Below, piece after piece: positions 11,582 to 23,518 of a DNA stretch of 64,000 nucleotides. The notes under the pieces are model-generated. The model was not told the origin of the DNA, made no database searches, and saw nothing but the letters and a program-made list of their open reading frames with translations. Source of the stretch: Panaeolus papilionaceus (taxonomy: Eukaryota; Basidiomycota; Agaricomycetes; Agaricales); contig JADNRZ010000025.1 in NCBI GenBank assembly GCA_015501605.1, forward strand, positions 558,001 through 622,000. Reading direction: 5' to 3'. Numbering within the stretch: the stretch's first letter is position 1; each line of letters begins with the position of its first letter. Position numbers and translations under genes: made by a program.

Positions 11582-13213
11582 TTAGGTATTCTTCTCAGCG
11601 ACGACACTGCGGTGAATGATGATAGTGGAAGTGTCCACAAGCTCCGTGGCGTTACCGTAGCTGCTGGTATTCTGGCTGGCAGGGAGCTCAGTGATACCGT
11701 CGACCCAGTGGCGAGGCGCATGAGGCATGTTATCATGATGGTTGTTCCCTCGTGCATGCTCGCGAATATGCAATAAAACTCGACTAGTAAGGCAGGAATG
11801 AACACAGCGCTCCATACTGTCAGAAAAAATTGTCAGGGAACTGAATTCATAAAGACGAAGCGACGATAGTTACATTGTAAGCATGTTACCATAACCATCC
11901 TGAAAATTATATAAAATATCAGTCGAGCGGGCGTTGTAGGGACAAATAAACGTACTGGTAGGCCTTGGATAACAATGATGTTGATGACCGAAAGAACTAA
12001 GTGTCGTGATCAAATTGAGGAACGGTATTGCAAGGGATATGGTAATGATAACTTACTGAAAAGGTACAGGTAAAAGATAGCTCCATCACGGAATGTCGTG
12101 GTTACTAAAGAGGAACCTCCGCCAGTGCGATCTAATGGAAATGGTGAGTGAAGTATTACCCAGAGGATGGAGGAGACACAATCCATACACAATTTGTACC
12201 CAGGAATGGCGATTAGAATGAGGGTGACTGAGAGTTGTTAGATTGAGCGTCTAAGATAAACAGAGAAACAAGACGTACTGCCATCCCAAATCAAGAGATT
12301 GACGTAGCAAAGGTACAAAATACGATCCGCTGAAACCAAGAAGCATTGCGCGCCAGTAAGCTGCCAGGGTAACTCGATAACTGTTAGACGATAATGTGAG
12401 TTTATGGCTTGAAGCAGTGTATCTGCGTCAACACGGCGTACATTTCAATGATATACTAAATTTATAAATGAACGCGAGGTTTGGTAACCAAAATGCGGCA
12501 AAACCGATTGGTAACATGATAGTGAGCCATTTAGCTCTACGCCAAACTGCCCAAACTCGCAGAGTTAGGATTACTATTGAAAGTGCCCATGAGAGAAACG
12601 CAAAAATGATCATGGAGGAAAATAAACTCACTTTCTGACAGAGCGGTACCAATGACCATCAAAACTAGTATTCGTGAGCAAGGATTCACATAAAATGTTA
12701 AAATGGGCTACATGAGCACGCCGACGTGTATTGCTGACATCTGAGTGGGTCCATGTTGTTGCTGAACTTAACTGGGAAGGGGATCAGAGGCGAGGGGTGA
12801 TTGAGAGACAAGCAGTGGTACTTACGATACAAAACAAGGAAGACGGAATCAGCGAAAGGCATATAGCGCTGAACCAGAAACAGGACTTTCATGGTGTTCC
12901 ATTTCGAATTCCAAACCAGATCAATTTCCGTCGACAAGGTAAGGAAGTAGTCTCATATAAATAGGGCAACTGCCACGACTAGAGCCTATAGTCAGAAAAA
13001 ACGTTCTTGCTTGTTGAGACGATGAACAACTGACCATTGAAGGACTAATATTTTTCATGAGTAAGATCCAAGCTTTACTGAGAAAATCGCACGACGTACC
13101 GTCACTACTTGGATGCGCGCTAAACCATCAAAGAATCGTTGAGCTACCGCTGGGTCTGTGATTGTCTCTAAGCCCGTGGACACCACCTCGGCCGTATCGT
13201 TGAGGTTGAACAT
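11582..13213 (-). pseudogene. DUF6533-type membrane protein with an in-frame stop
   Basis: On the minus strand, an ATG at 13213 gives MFNLNDTAEVVSTGLETI to ARIQVVT. After an intron comes ALVVAVALFI-stop-DYFLTLSTEIDLVW and KWNTMKVLFLVQRYMPFAD. This is the DUF6533 signature, but the usual Trp/Tyr before DYFLT is a TGA (12953-12955). Further exons carry SMIIFAFLSWALSIVILTL plus RVWAVWRR, ILIAIPGYKLCMDCVSSIL and LTSRVLLHIREHARGNNHH, and the frame ends at 11582. All later exons remain open. Multi-pass architecture is clear from the hydrophobic blocks; the role of the family is unknown. The stop could be a recent nonsense mutation, a sequencing error, or bypassed by a splice form I do not see. Confidence 0.65.
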
Positions 13214-14551
13214 GGGTGGGATGGTGGTGGACGTTTGGGCCACCCAGTCTAGAGGTAAAACAGTTACACGTTTAGGGTTATGGGTAGATACAATCAAGTC
13301 TTGAGCAAGGATATACACTTTTAGAATTTGCAATTGGCAAGTTCCGCCCAGAGTTGGAACGGGCATGCGGCATTTCGCATATTCAATCTCGGGTTTTTTT
13401 AAATCTAGGAGCTAGTCTCCTTCTTTTTCTGCTTTTACCTACCACGTTAGGTACTTGACCATTTTTTAACGCGCCACTGGCAATTATCGGGTCCAATGGA
13501 CGAGCCATTCATTGCAGCTGACGTCTCTGTCAAAACCATACAAAAAAACAAAATATCCTGTAGATGAGGAAAGTCATGAGTATGTCGTCAGGCATCCAAG
13601 CAACTTGAAGCAGGTCTTACGAGGTCTAAATTTCATCTCATCATCGATACATATGGGGACAAATTCAACCTGCGCATGGACGTTGGGAGGTGTTGAGATC
13701 GGTCATTGTTTGCGACTGGTTGAAATTACCAAATACGGGAGTCGTGGCAAAATTCTTTATCTTATCAGTTTATTGGTAGTACACACAAGTTGCGTTGAGG
13801 CGCTCGGCCAGCCAAGATGCTGTTTTGAAGACGATGAAAGCAGGCACTTGTGCCTCAAAGAAAAAATCTATTCGTTGAATACATATAAATTTCTCGTGCA
13901 AACACTGGTCCACGAATGACATTTCAACTTTCAAGGTTCCTCGAATCTAGGGAACCCCACCTCAGATACCAATTCACCCATGGTTTGTGCCTCATTCATT
14001 GTCGCGCCTGGGTGTAGATTTAGTCATTCTCCAGGCTGTATATAGATAATGACTCTGTTCTGCAAAAAAGGAATGTCCGATATTTAACCGGATCAAAATA
14101 CGAAATTCAGGACAGATGCCTCCAGATGCCGTGCAGGATTTGCGTCTGATGCTTCTCCAGCTTCGCCTTGGTAATACCCTGTGTACAAACCCGCCTCCAG
14201 AATGGAAATCAGTTGTTAAACAAGTTGTAAGGTTAAAATTAAGAAAATTAGATACAATTTTTTTTGTTGAATGTTTCGTCAATGTTTTCTGGAGTGTTGC
14301 AATAGGCCTATCCACTCTGCACACGTAAACTGCGACTCGACGGTCCTCGACACGGATGCAATAACTTCTCGATCGTATCAACAGGTTGCTTAGCAATTTG
14401 GCCCTGACAACGTGTCTAAACTTGGCCTGCCACATGGCTTGGTGAACCGGACCGTCACCTTGTAAAACTCGTGATGACGACAGCTGTGCATTGGTGCTGA
14501 GCACATTCCATCTACGGCATTTTAACCAGATTGAACCTGAAGAAAACTGTC
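13214..14551. other. no supported gene
   Basis: Frames of 135 codons (plus, 13512-13919) and 170 codons (minus, 13992-14504) are open. Neither has recognisable domains or splice partners, so I do not call them. The region should contain the promoters of the divergent DUF6533 and F-box genes. Confidence 0.4.
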
Positions 14552-16034
14552 ATGGCCATCATCTTAGATCTACCAGCAGAATTAATCCAACTTGTAGGAA
14601 AGAATGTGAGCTCAAAGTTGGCTTTGTTACCAAGAATGTGACGTGAAGGAAACATGAATTAACCACTTCAATCGATAAACAGATCGATTACACGGATGCA
14701 CAGAACTTGAGGCTCGTCTGCAGCAGCCTATGCCGTTCTGCCAATCCAATCGCGCTATCCAAATGCATGTTGTCTTTAAAGAAAGACCAAGGTCTGAGTG
14801 ACACTCTAGAGAAATGGATCGCATATGCCTCTAAGACTGCGACTGCAACGGCGAATGGATATGTGCGCACTCTGCGCATACACGAAATTGGCTACATAAC
14901 TTCCTTTGAGGAGCCTATATCTGGAGAGACCATTCTCAGAGATGACCGCGATGCACAATGGTACCTCACAGCGCCTGGATTTGTGCGCATCGGAGGACTG
15001 CTTGTCGAAATCTTAAAAGCAATTCCTCACCTGGACACACTCAAGTGAGTAGACTGTGGTCATATCGAGACAGTGAAATGTCACTCACAGCTCTATGGTA
15101 AAACAAATAAAGATGGCATTCGAGGGAGGGTCACCCCATGAATCGTTTTCTTTTAAATCACTTCAAATCGCTAGAACTGGTGGACCTCGACATCCGGCTT
15201 CTTGGTCCTGCCACTGAATCGACGATTCCGGAGGACAGTCTCAGTATTGGACCGCAGGATGCCTTCAAAGGCCTTCAAACTTTGAAGTTCCGTTCCTGGT
15301 ACAACTCTGACTTCCGACTTCTCCAGAAATGGCTTGCAGAGACGATCTGGCAGAGTCCGCGCCTCATTAGCCTTGATGTATATCAAGCGGAACGTATGGC
15401 TACAGACACTTCTCCATCTTTGGAGGAATTACTTCCCCGACCTCAAGACGTGTCCGAGGGAGAAGATCAGGTCGATGGCCTACAATTTGTTCCCTTTTTT
15501 CCTTTACGGATCGAGCATCTTGCATTATCTGGCCTCCGGGTCTCGTTCGACAATCAATCTCATATTCTCGCAAACCTCAAACATCTCCGCTCACTCTGCC
15601 TCGGCGATATCCTCTATGGACCTCCTGTGGGAGTCGAAATAAAAGATTTGTGGAAACCTTTGTACGAGGCAGGGATATACCCAGAGCGAATCGAGTTCAA
15701 TCTCGCCGAAGTCGAGGATCAATTTATGGATTATCTCCTGACATATCCTCCGAACAGACTCAAGTGTCTCAAACTTGATAATCGGGAGTTGCATTGGCAG
15801 AATAGAGAGGATACGGACAAAGCGGCGGTACGATTCTACAACGAGGTTTTGAAAGCGGAAAATGTACGAGACTCTCTGGAAGAGCTGCTGGTTATCACGA
15901 GGTACCCGATGGATAATTGGTGTTGGGGCAGAGTGCCTGGGATGACTGAGACAATCGAAGCGTGCACAACATTGACGTTCGAGAAGCTTACATTGACGTT
16001 TGAGAAGCCTATGATCGGTGTCACCAAAATATAG
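14552..16034 (+). CDS. F-box protein with C-terminal repeat-like region
   Basis: The ATG at 14552 gives MAIILDLPAELIQLVGKN, an F-box start. After an intron comes IDYTDAQNLRLVCSSLCRSA (second F-box helix). The second exon ends HLDTL, and the third joins as KWHSREGHPMNRFLLNHFKS. The rest of the third exon reads LELVDLDIRLLGP, LQTLKFRSW, LISLDVYQAE, RIEHLALSGLRV, LKHLRSLCLGDILY and RLKCLKLDNRE. This irregular leucine pattern is typical of fungal F-box proteins. It is inferred to be an SCF ubiquitin ligase adaptor with unknown target. The end is near-repetitive (LTFEKLTLTFEKP). Two introns; the stop is at 16032-16034. Confidence 0.8.
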
Positions 16035-16571
16035 TTTCGATAGGAAATCTACATAATCGAGTTCAAATGTATCATCATCATTATTTAAAAGCTCTTGGAT
16101 ATTTTAATAGATTCATGACTATCGATGCCCACCTCGAGGTGAAATTGACCTGCATACGAAGCAGAAAGCATGGTGTCACGAATGTGTGAGACTCGATGCT
16201 CGATATGCTTGATCCCTGTGATTTTCATCCCGTTCTAGAACATTCCGAGCCAAAACAGATATCGAAAATGATTCTCTCATAATCGCATCATCGTATCGCC
16301 GTGCTGAACGTCAGATACTCGTAGGACCATTCGAAGGCAAGCTCGATTGATTAAAACCTTGACTCGATGCTCTATAATGAAGTATTTATCGAAAATTTAA
16401 TGTATACATTAATAGACCAATGGACAGTTATCATGATGGGATCCGATACGAACTCGGAAGGAGGAAGAGAGGGGGACCATCGTAAGGGCGACGTGGACCG
16501 TGGGAATTTCGGCAGCGTGATCCGTCGAGGAATTTCGTGGCTTTGTTGACTGTTGTTGCCTCTTGACACCG
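16035..16571. other. intergenic
   Basis: 3' flank of the F-box gene and promoter region of the next gene. Nothing else is seen. Confidence 0.4.
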
Positions 16572-18496
16572 ATGACCCCCCACTCCCTACGCAAAGCGGC
16601 CATTTTCGAGGAACAGGAACGACGTCGCTCGATGGCCGTCGAACAAGCTTCGAGTACTGCTGAACAGCAGAAAGAAAAGGATTCGCAGAAGGAAAAGGAT
16701 AAGGAATCAGAGGGCAAGAGGGCAGATATCGAAAAAGAGAAGGAGAAGGAAAGGGAAAAGGGTCCCGATGATGCAGTCGAAGTGGCATCTGTTCTCAGCG
16801 ATCTTTCGAGCGCTAGTGTCGAGTCAGTGGATCGAGGCTTGATACCTCAAGAAGATGGAGAGCAGGATCCAGGAGGTGATGCAACTCGGAGGAGCTTGCG
16901 ACCCAAACCCGCAAAGGTCGTACCCGCTGCGGAGGCAAAGAGCTCGAGAGTCGTATATTCGAACGAGCACCCGCTCAAAACCTGGTTACGAGAACAAAAT
17001 GCTGGCTCTCTTCCTCCTGAATTCTTAGCGAAACACAAGGTCAGTATGCAATTTATGCTCATTGTTCATTACGAATGCTGGCTGCTCACTGCATGCTCGG
17101 TAGAAATGCGCCCCGTGCGAACGCCGACAACAGTCATGCATCGCAAGAGCGGGAACCCTCAAATGTGAGGTCTGTGTACAGAGAAAAGTACCATGTCCAC
17201 GAGCCAAGATCTATCTCGTGTCTCGATTGATGGAACATCTCAATGTCCCTCAGGCAGAAGCGGAGAAGGTGTTCGACCATCATTGGGGTCGTGGGGGAGG
17301 ATCCAAGGCGAAACCTGCTGAAGCAAAGAAGGCTGAAGGCGCAGCGGGCGATGAATCAACAATGGGATCGAGAGCTCAAACACCTGCTTTATCTGCTTCT
17401 ACCACCACCGCTCCTCCTGCGTTCGCTGCTGCAACACCCACCCCAACAACTGCATCTGCCAATGCGTCTACCCCGGCTACTACCGCCCCCTCAAACACCA
17501 CCTTGACCGATACATTACCCTCCATCTCGACAGCGCGTGCTACCTCGTCAAAAACTATGGATCCGCCGCGTACCGTACCAGCCCGATATCAAAAGTCTCT
17601 CCAACACGAATCCAACAAGAACGGCAACGATTGTCCCACTCCGGTGGCTCAAACAAGCAGTGGGCTAGGTCGAATCACGATCCCCCCAAAAGTAACAAGG
17701 TCAATCACCCACACATCTTCCACTACTACTAGCACGGAAGTTCACATTACCCGCAGTCAGACATCCTCTTCCACTACCGCGAGTCGGAGGGAGAAGGCCC
17801 TCGAGCAGCAGCTTGAAGACGCTTTGAATGAGCTCGGCCGGGAACGAGAGTTGATTGCTCATTTGAGGAAGAGACTAAACCAAGAAGGTCATGCTAATGC
17901 TACGATTGCGGGTACTGAGCAAGCGAAGAGGGAATCCCTTTCGCAAGGGTACCGGGATCAGATCAATGGTGAGCTTTTTTTATTGTTTGACCTGTTCTTG
18001 TTTGTATGAATGGATGGAACTGATTTATTTATTCATGATAGTTCTGAACTTACAACACAAAGCACTCAAGGACGACCTTACTCGCACCCTCACATTGACC
18101 TATGCAGTGCTTACTCCTATATCGGAGGAGATCAACCGATTAAAGCAGTCGGGTGCCGATGTGGCCCGACTCGATAGTATCGTTGGTGTTTATCGCACTT
18201 CTGTTTGCAACACCTTCGATCAACTCTTGGGGACATCGACAGGTGTCACCGCCATGTCTGATCTCCTCGGTTCTGGCTTTAATGCCAGCACCTCGTCTGC
18301 GTTTGCAGCGAACGAGGGGATGTCAGCGAGGGGTGATGTGACGATTATGAGTGCGTCAGCGATGCTTGCTGCGACCTCCGCGGAACAGGAGGGAAGGGAG
18401 GCTCTAGAGCTGAAGAGAGCGAGAGAGTCGGATGCGAGGGCATCTAAGGAGAGTGCAGAGTCGGAGAGACGGTCTAAAAGGACGCGAGTAGCTTGA
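16572..18496 (+). CDS. Zn(2)-Cys(6)-like cluster protein with coiled coil
   Basis: The start is the ATG at 16572 (MTPHSLRKAAIFEEQERRRS). Exon 1 is a charged K/E-rich helix followed by YSNEHPLKTWLREQN. After an intron the second exon opens KCAPCERRQQSC, an 8-residue loop, then CEVCVQRKVPC. The spacing C-x2-C-x6-C-x8-C-x2-C-x6-C fits the fungal Zn2Cys6 cluster, which binds DNA. Here the cluster sits about 160 residues in, not at the N-terminus. A long Ser/Thr/Ala/Pro-rich linker (17390-17780) leads to a coiled coil (EKALEQQLEDALNELGRERE), continued across the second intron (LNLQHKALKDDLTRTLTLTY). A basic end RRSKRTRVA could be a nuclear signal. A nuclear regulator is inferred. No fungal-specific transcription factor middle domain is seen. 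Confidence 0.75.
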
Positions 18497-19554
18497 TGGA
18501 GGACGGTGTCCTCTTTTACTGCATTTTTTTCTGGGTCATGGAGATGTGATGATGGGGTGGACGACTTTGGATGAGGAGTGGTTTAACACGTCCTCTGGTC
18601 GTCTTTGCTTTCTCATCTTTCACGAGAATGCAGTTCTGTATGCTTTTTTCTGCTGCCTTTGTTGTACTTATTTTTTTTCTGGCTACCTATGCCTTGAGCT
18701 CGCCATTTCGTAGTAGTACGATAAACATGGTTATGTTCATGCATCCTCTGGCGATTTGGGACTAGTTGTTGCGATTCAACTCATCGTTTTTACTAGTCCA
18801 TGTTATGTTTTATTTCTGTCGTTAAGTTAAATTCGTGTTAACTGGTAACGGGCTGTATATCATTTAGAAATTAGTCTTTGTTAATCTACAATAAACACGT
18901 TGTATCTATAGACGACTGGATAGGAGGGGGAAGAGCACGACGAAATATCGTCTATAGATGGTCAAGTAATCCCACCTGGAGCATCTGAGGCTGTTCATGG
19001 TCGTATATTTAACCTAATTTTACTGCAACTAACATGAAGCTCCGCTGAGAGTAGACCAGATGAGCAAGTACGGTGTAATCGATGTCAGACATTACCCATA
19101 AGAGGATCATAAGTCGCACCCATGGACCTTGGATATCCCCAATAAAAAAGACCGCGCTGAACGGATCACTGCCCATGAATGAAAGCACAAAGGGTAAATA
19201 GGCGCTTAGTAGTGAAGAGGAAATTAATGAAGGGAAGAAATTTATTGATGAAAAGAAAGCTGTTGACGTTGAGGCTCAATTCAGTGGGTTGTGGTTCAAC
19301 ACGTGTCGTCATAGCTCGCGGGCATTCAAACAGGACAAAACCCAGGAACGTTTTGAAGCAGGAAAAAATGATTTATTTGACGAGTGTTGTAAAAATGTAA
19401 TACAGTTATTGGTTGCATGAAGGGAAAAGTGACGGAGGAAGATGCGAGATCCAGTCGCCTTGAGCCGAGTCTAGCCGACCAGATTGTGCTAAACCATCTG
19501 AAACTGGGAAAAAATAAGCATCACAACGTCGCGGGTGAAAAAAATATAGCCAAC
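18497..19554. other. intergenic
   Basis: The 3' flanks of two convergent genes. No supported gene; the short frames at 18571-18765 and 19179-19400 have no family features. Confidence 0.4.
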
Positions 19555-19869
19555 CTAGCAGTTGAGGATGGTAGATCCACAGCCAGTGACGACCTTGTTG
19601 AACTGGTACTCCGACGAGACATGGTCGTTGTTGTAGGCAGGGCCGCGGTATCCCATCTCAGTGTTTTCCTTGCAGAACTTGATGCAGCACTTGTCGCCTT
19701 TGTTTGAAGCCCACTTGTAGGACTTGGCGGTGAAAGCGAGCTTGTGAGTTCCCTTGCAGGTGGTGAAGAAAGCAGTGGGTGTGTAGCCGTTGATGTACCA
19801 GGCTGCGAACGTGAAAGCATTAGCGCTGGCAGCAGCAGCGACGACGGTAAGGATGGTGCAGAACTTCAT
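19555..19869 (-). CDS. small secreted cysteine-rich protein, copy 1
   Basis: 104 residues. Signal peptide MKFCTILTVVAAAASANA, then FTFAAWYINGYTPTAF, KGTHKLAFTAKSYKW, KCCIKFCKENTEMGY and the end VVTGCGSTILNC. Cysteines fall as C, CC, C, C, C; the Cys found in the sister copies after GYR is Gly here (GYRGPAY), so the pairing differs. A 5'-UTR intron (GTATAT...TTTTAG) ends two bases before the ATG, as in all copies of the family. A TATA box (TATAAAAGG) lies at 20009-20017. The protein is presumably exported; the function is unknown. The 5' half of this gene is the left edge of the tandem duplication described separately. Confidence 0.85.
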   Translation of the reverse strand: MKFCTILTVVAAAASANAFTFAAWYINGYTPTAFFTTCKGTHKLAFTAKSYKWASNKGDKCCIKFCKENTEMGYRGPAYNNDHVSSEYQFNKVVTGCGSTILNC

Positions 19870-22459
19870 TGCTAAAAGAGAAACGAGTTTGAGAAGTATG
19901 AGTGGGAATTCAGCATCGACCATGGAAGAATAAAATATACTGAAAAGACAGAGGAGCGGGATGTCTTCAGAGTGCGAAAGCTGATGGAACTGAGAGGCAA
20001 ATAGCAGGCCTTTTATACTGTTCCTTGGCCTTCGTCAACTGAGCACTTTGTCTTCTGCAACAAATTCAGGAGGCAGCCGAGGAATGTTGCCCACCTGGTC
20101 AGGCTCTTCAGGAGTGAAAACAGCAGGCGCTGGTGTAAGAGTTATCAGAGTCTTTCTCAAATTCAAATGGAAACCAGGTCATGAGCGATGAGACAACAGA
20201 CATCGTATCATCATTATTGAAGTAATCTTGTCCAAAAATTCAACGTTCTCTTTAGAAATATTCTGGGAATATGTTTATCATGGCTAGTGTAGTTAAGAGT
20301 TGAATTAGTGTGATAGTTGTTAAAATGAAAGTTATCGCTTACTGACAAAATGGGTATGGCGCGACAGCGATGTTGACGTCGTTCCATTGTCGCAGGACCC
20401 ACGGTGGACATCTTTTAAGCACTCAGAAGTTGGCAGGGGTTGACTATAATTCAAGTCCATCGAATGTGGTTTTGGAAATATAGGAACGTCAGAACACATT
20501 TAAAGTGGATCATTGACCCGTAGAGCTGTGACAGGAAAGTCAGTGCCGCTATTATCAATTGAGGATCGACAAGCTGGTCCCATACAATGACTACCAGAAC
20601 TTATCTTTAGAACCGTAGTCAATTCCGCTGCATGTGGACTTGGACCCACTATAATGAAGCAAGGTGTAGTTGGTTCAGAAAAATTCTAGACCCTTGGGGT
20701 GAAAGTCGGCGTTTGCGAGTCTGCTCAAAAATTCAAGGTCAACGGGTAATATCACATAGATGAACCAAAAAGCACCCACAAAAATTGATATCAAGCGGGT
20801 GCCCTAGAACGATCAACAGGGAAGGGTGAACTGGACGAGAAAATAAGATCGGAAGTGGAGCCAGTATACTGCGTCTGAAGGCCTGACGAAAATGCTCACA
20901 CCTCCGATCTGCTGGCGTGAAGTGACAGGATAAAACAAGGCTGCTAGATTCCTCTGCAGCGTTCGAGTAGAAGTGCGTCGATTTTATTGGACCTTGTCTA
21001 GCTGGTTGGTTCAAAAGATATACTTTTCTTCCATGTGCACCGTAGACCCCTGCTAAGGTCGACGAGAAAAAAGTATGCACAATGTTAATTGACACCAGAA
21101 TGTTCATCGTCGATCCAGCTCCTAAAGGACAATCAGCAAATGACTCTACCCGGATAATTGACGGGCACCTACGCATAAACGGAGAGCGTCTGTCTTCTCC
21201 CGGGGTGAGCCGTGGAATTCGTCAACCTACGGGAATCTAGACAATGAACACTTCCACACCTTGGGAAGAAAAACAGGATCAGAAATGGATGAAAGATAAG
21301 AGGAAAAGAAAGAACAAGATCCTACTGGTAACAAAATATCGGTAAGCTGCCTGCAGGTGCACGTTTATCGCAGAAAAGGCATCGTATACCCCACAGATTT
21401 TTACTTTCCTTTCACAAATCAGATTGCACAAGGCTGTATACTCGTAATTTTTCAGAAAAAATCAGCTCGACTCGGATTGAATATCGTTTTCGAGATTAAG
21501 CACATTGAAGAAACGCTCGTATTGACGACATCATAGGAAAATACTGTCTGATATGTAGGTTTAATTGAAGCCAAAGCGAATGAAAACAAATTTCGACACT
21601 CACTTTACAGGTAACTACATAAGTACCTCAGTGTAGTAGTGTCTGCCAAGGCTCAACAATACGGAGGTGATGGTTCGACAGCTAATGTCACGTCAATATT
21701 TCAGGACCTGTCACGCCTACCTGACGAAGTGAGTAGCAACTCACAACTTAACTTGCACAGTAATTGTGCGAGTATGACGCGTTTGCTTATACAAGAGCCA
21801 AGATCCCTTACCAACCTTCTGATAAATAAATTTTATAGGTTATAATATAGCAATAACAAGATTTCTCAAAATTAAAATGCCAACTTGGACGATTAAACTT
21901 GTTCATCATCGAAAGTTGAGGACAACGTCTCCATGTTATACCTTTTCAGTCCCCCGGTCTTCTCAACTTATTCTACGTCACATTGTCTAAGCGCTCAACC
22001 CTTTCTTGCTTGTGTGGCGTCTTCCGACAAACACGCATCCACATTCATTTATGGGGCTAAGTTACTCTCTTTCTTTCCTGATCTCCGCATATGGTCAACA
22101 ATTCACATCCCCGAAGTACTATCTACACGACTGTCTTCACAAAAAATTCTCTGCGTTGGCAGAAACAAGCGTAACAACGTGCCTCCAGCTCCATCTTTGA
22201 CATCTCATATTTGTTGCTTGTCCTCACAATCAGATGACGTTGGCAACGACAAGGCCGCCACAAGCTTAAGCTCAGGTAAACACGCAAGGGGTGGTATAAA
22301 CTGAAGAAATAATCCTATTTATCAATTACAATCAAGATGGGACGCGGTCATATTACAACGCCTTAAGCATCGGCGAGTGGGCCATGTGCTGATAGATAAT
22401 CTGTGGGGTGTTCATCGTCATCACCTAGTGCATCGCAATTAATCGCAAACATCACGAAC
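19870..22459. other. spacer of unit A, no supported gene
   Basis: Contains the promoter of SSP copy 1 and much sequence shared with unit B. The segment at about 20650-21400, with an open minus frame at 20739-21176, has no clear partner in unit B. No protein family is recognised. Confidence 0.4.
20009..20017 (-). promoter_or_regulatory. TATA box of SSP copy 1
   Basis: TATAAAAGG on the minus strand about 140 nt upstream of the ATG, beyond the 5'-UTR intron. Confidence 0.55.
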
Positions 22460-22774
22460 CTAGCAGTTGAGGACAGTACTGCCGCAGCCAGTCACGACCT
22501 TGTTGAACCGGTTGGCAGTAGCAACATTGCTATTAGAGTAGGAGGGGCAGCGGTATCCTGTCTCGCGCTGGCCGTTGCAGAATTTAATACAGCAGCCGTC
22601 GCCGGGGGGTGAGTTCCACTGGTACGATTTGGCGAGGAAGCCGAGGTTGTGGGTTCCTGTTCCACTGGTGCGGAATGCAGTGCCGGTGTAGCTAGTGCCG
22701 GACCAAGCGGAGATGGTGAAGGCGTTGGCGCTGGCAGCAGCAGCGACGACGGCAAGGACGGTGGTGAATTTCAT
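22460..22774 (-). CDS. small secreted cysteine-rich protein, copy 2
   Basis: 104 residues: signal peptide MKFTTVLAVVAAAASANA, then FTISAWSGTSYTGTAFRTSG, GTHNLGFLAKSYQW, GDGCCIKFCNGQRETGYRC and VVTGCGSTVLNC. Six cysteines remain in the mature chain (CC, C, C, C, C), an even number suiting three disulfides. The 5'-UTR intron runs from GTAAGACACC to TTCTTCTAG, two bases before the ATG; TATAAAGG lies at 22915-22922. It differs from copy 3 by two residues (T/S and T/R). The role is unknown; surface or host-interaction proteins of similar size are common in this fungal group. Confidence 0.88.
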   Translation of the reverse strand: MKFTTVLAVVAAAASANAFTISAWSGTSYTGTAFRTSGTGTHNLGFLAKSYQWNSPPGDGCCIKFCNGQRETGYRCPSYSNSNVATANRFNKVVTGCGSTVLNC

Positions 22775-22914
22775 TGCTAGAAGAACATAAGGGTTAGTTG
22801 TGTAGTTAACGCGAAGACTAAGGGTGTCTTACTGAAGAACTGAGAGTGAGTAGAGTAGATGAGAGTACTTTTCAGTGTTTAAGCTGATGAGGTCGACAGC
22901 CCAAACCACTCGCC

Positions 22915-22922
22915 CCTTTATA
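22915..22922 (-). promoter_or_regulatory. TATA box of SSP copy 2
   Basis: TATAAAGG on the minus strand about 145 nt upstream of the ATG. It is repeated identically in unit B at 26545-26552. Confidence 0.55.
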
Positions 22923-23169
22923 CGTTTTCGTTGGCCCCCCAAGCCTTTAAAAGCTCACGGTCGACACAACTTCTATAATGAATTCGAGGTATAGCCAAGG
23001 ATTGGCAATCCACCTGCTCCATTGATACACCAAGGTCATCTTCAGTATTGGCACGGCGGCCGTGGGGAAGTTGTCCAGGGACCCAGGTAAACTCGGACAG
23101 GCTATGGGGTATGCGTTCATAGAAATGCTATGGTGCTGATCATTTTGGTGTCGTTAATCAAATTGGACA

Positions 23170-23518
23170 TCAGCCAGCCTTTCTCCATCTCCAGACTCCA
23201 AGAACGGGGCTTCTCTTGATATCGTGCATCTGGGCCCTAGAGTGGTCAATCATCATAATTGAGTAAGTGACAGAGAATGGAATTCCAAACCTTCGACGAC
23301 GCTTAAAGCCGAGAATAATTGCCCGCATGAGCAAGTGTTGTCTTTCACTGAGCCCTGTTACTTCAGGCCGAACAATTTCAACATATGTTTTCGTCTGCCC
23401 ATAAGCAGTGCCGGTGTAGCAGTTGTTGGACCAGGCAGAGAAGGCGAAGGAATCGGTGCTGGTGGCGGCAGCGATGGCAGCAAGGACGGTGCAGAACTTC
23501 ACTGCTAGAAGACAAGTG
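23170..23518 (-). pseudogene. truncated SSP copy fused to the end of unit A
   Basis: The minus frame contains KFCTVLAAIAAATSTDSFAF and SAWSNNCYTGTAY, the first 35 or so codons of an SSP. It then passes at about 23403 into GQTKTYVEIVRPEVTG, sequence that belongs to the end of the duplication unit and recurs at 26801-27030. The cysteine-rich 3' part is absent. The codon where the ATG should be is GTG (CTTCTAG|CAGTGAAG), so the start is also lost. This is the junction of the tandem duplication. The downstream segment is not recognised. Confidence 0.8.

Larger units (their letters stand above)
19769..23402. repeat. tandem segmental duplication, unit A
   Basis: Unit A aligns with unit B (23403-27034) in the same order: 5' half of an SSP gene, diverged spacer, full SSP gene, and a shared end segment (GQTKTYVEIVRPEVTG frame on the minus strand). 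Offsets at both ends are close to 3.63 kb. Shared landmarks include the AGGCTGTATACTCGTAATTT block at about 21445 and 24511 and the SSP genes at 22460 and 26090. The units differ by indels in the middle, and the offset falls to about 3.1 kb there. Confidence 0.85.

Noticed and set aside
13992..14504. 170-codon minus frame
   Set aside because: Composition is not protein-like in a way I recognise and it has no domain; left as non-genic.
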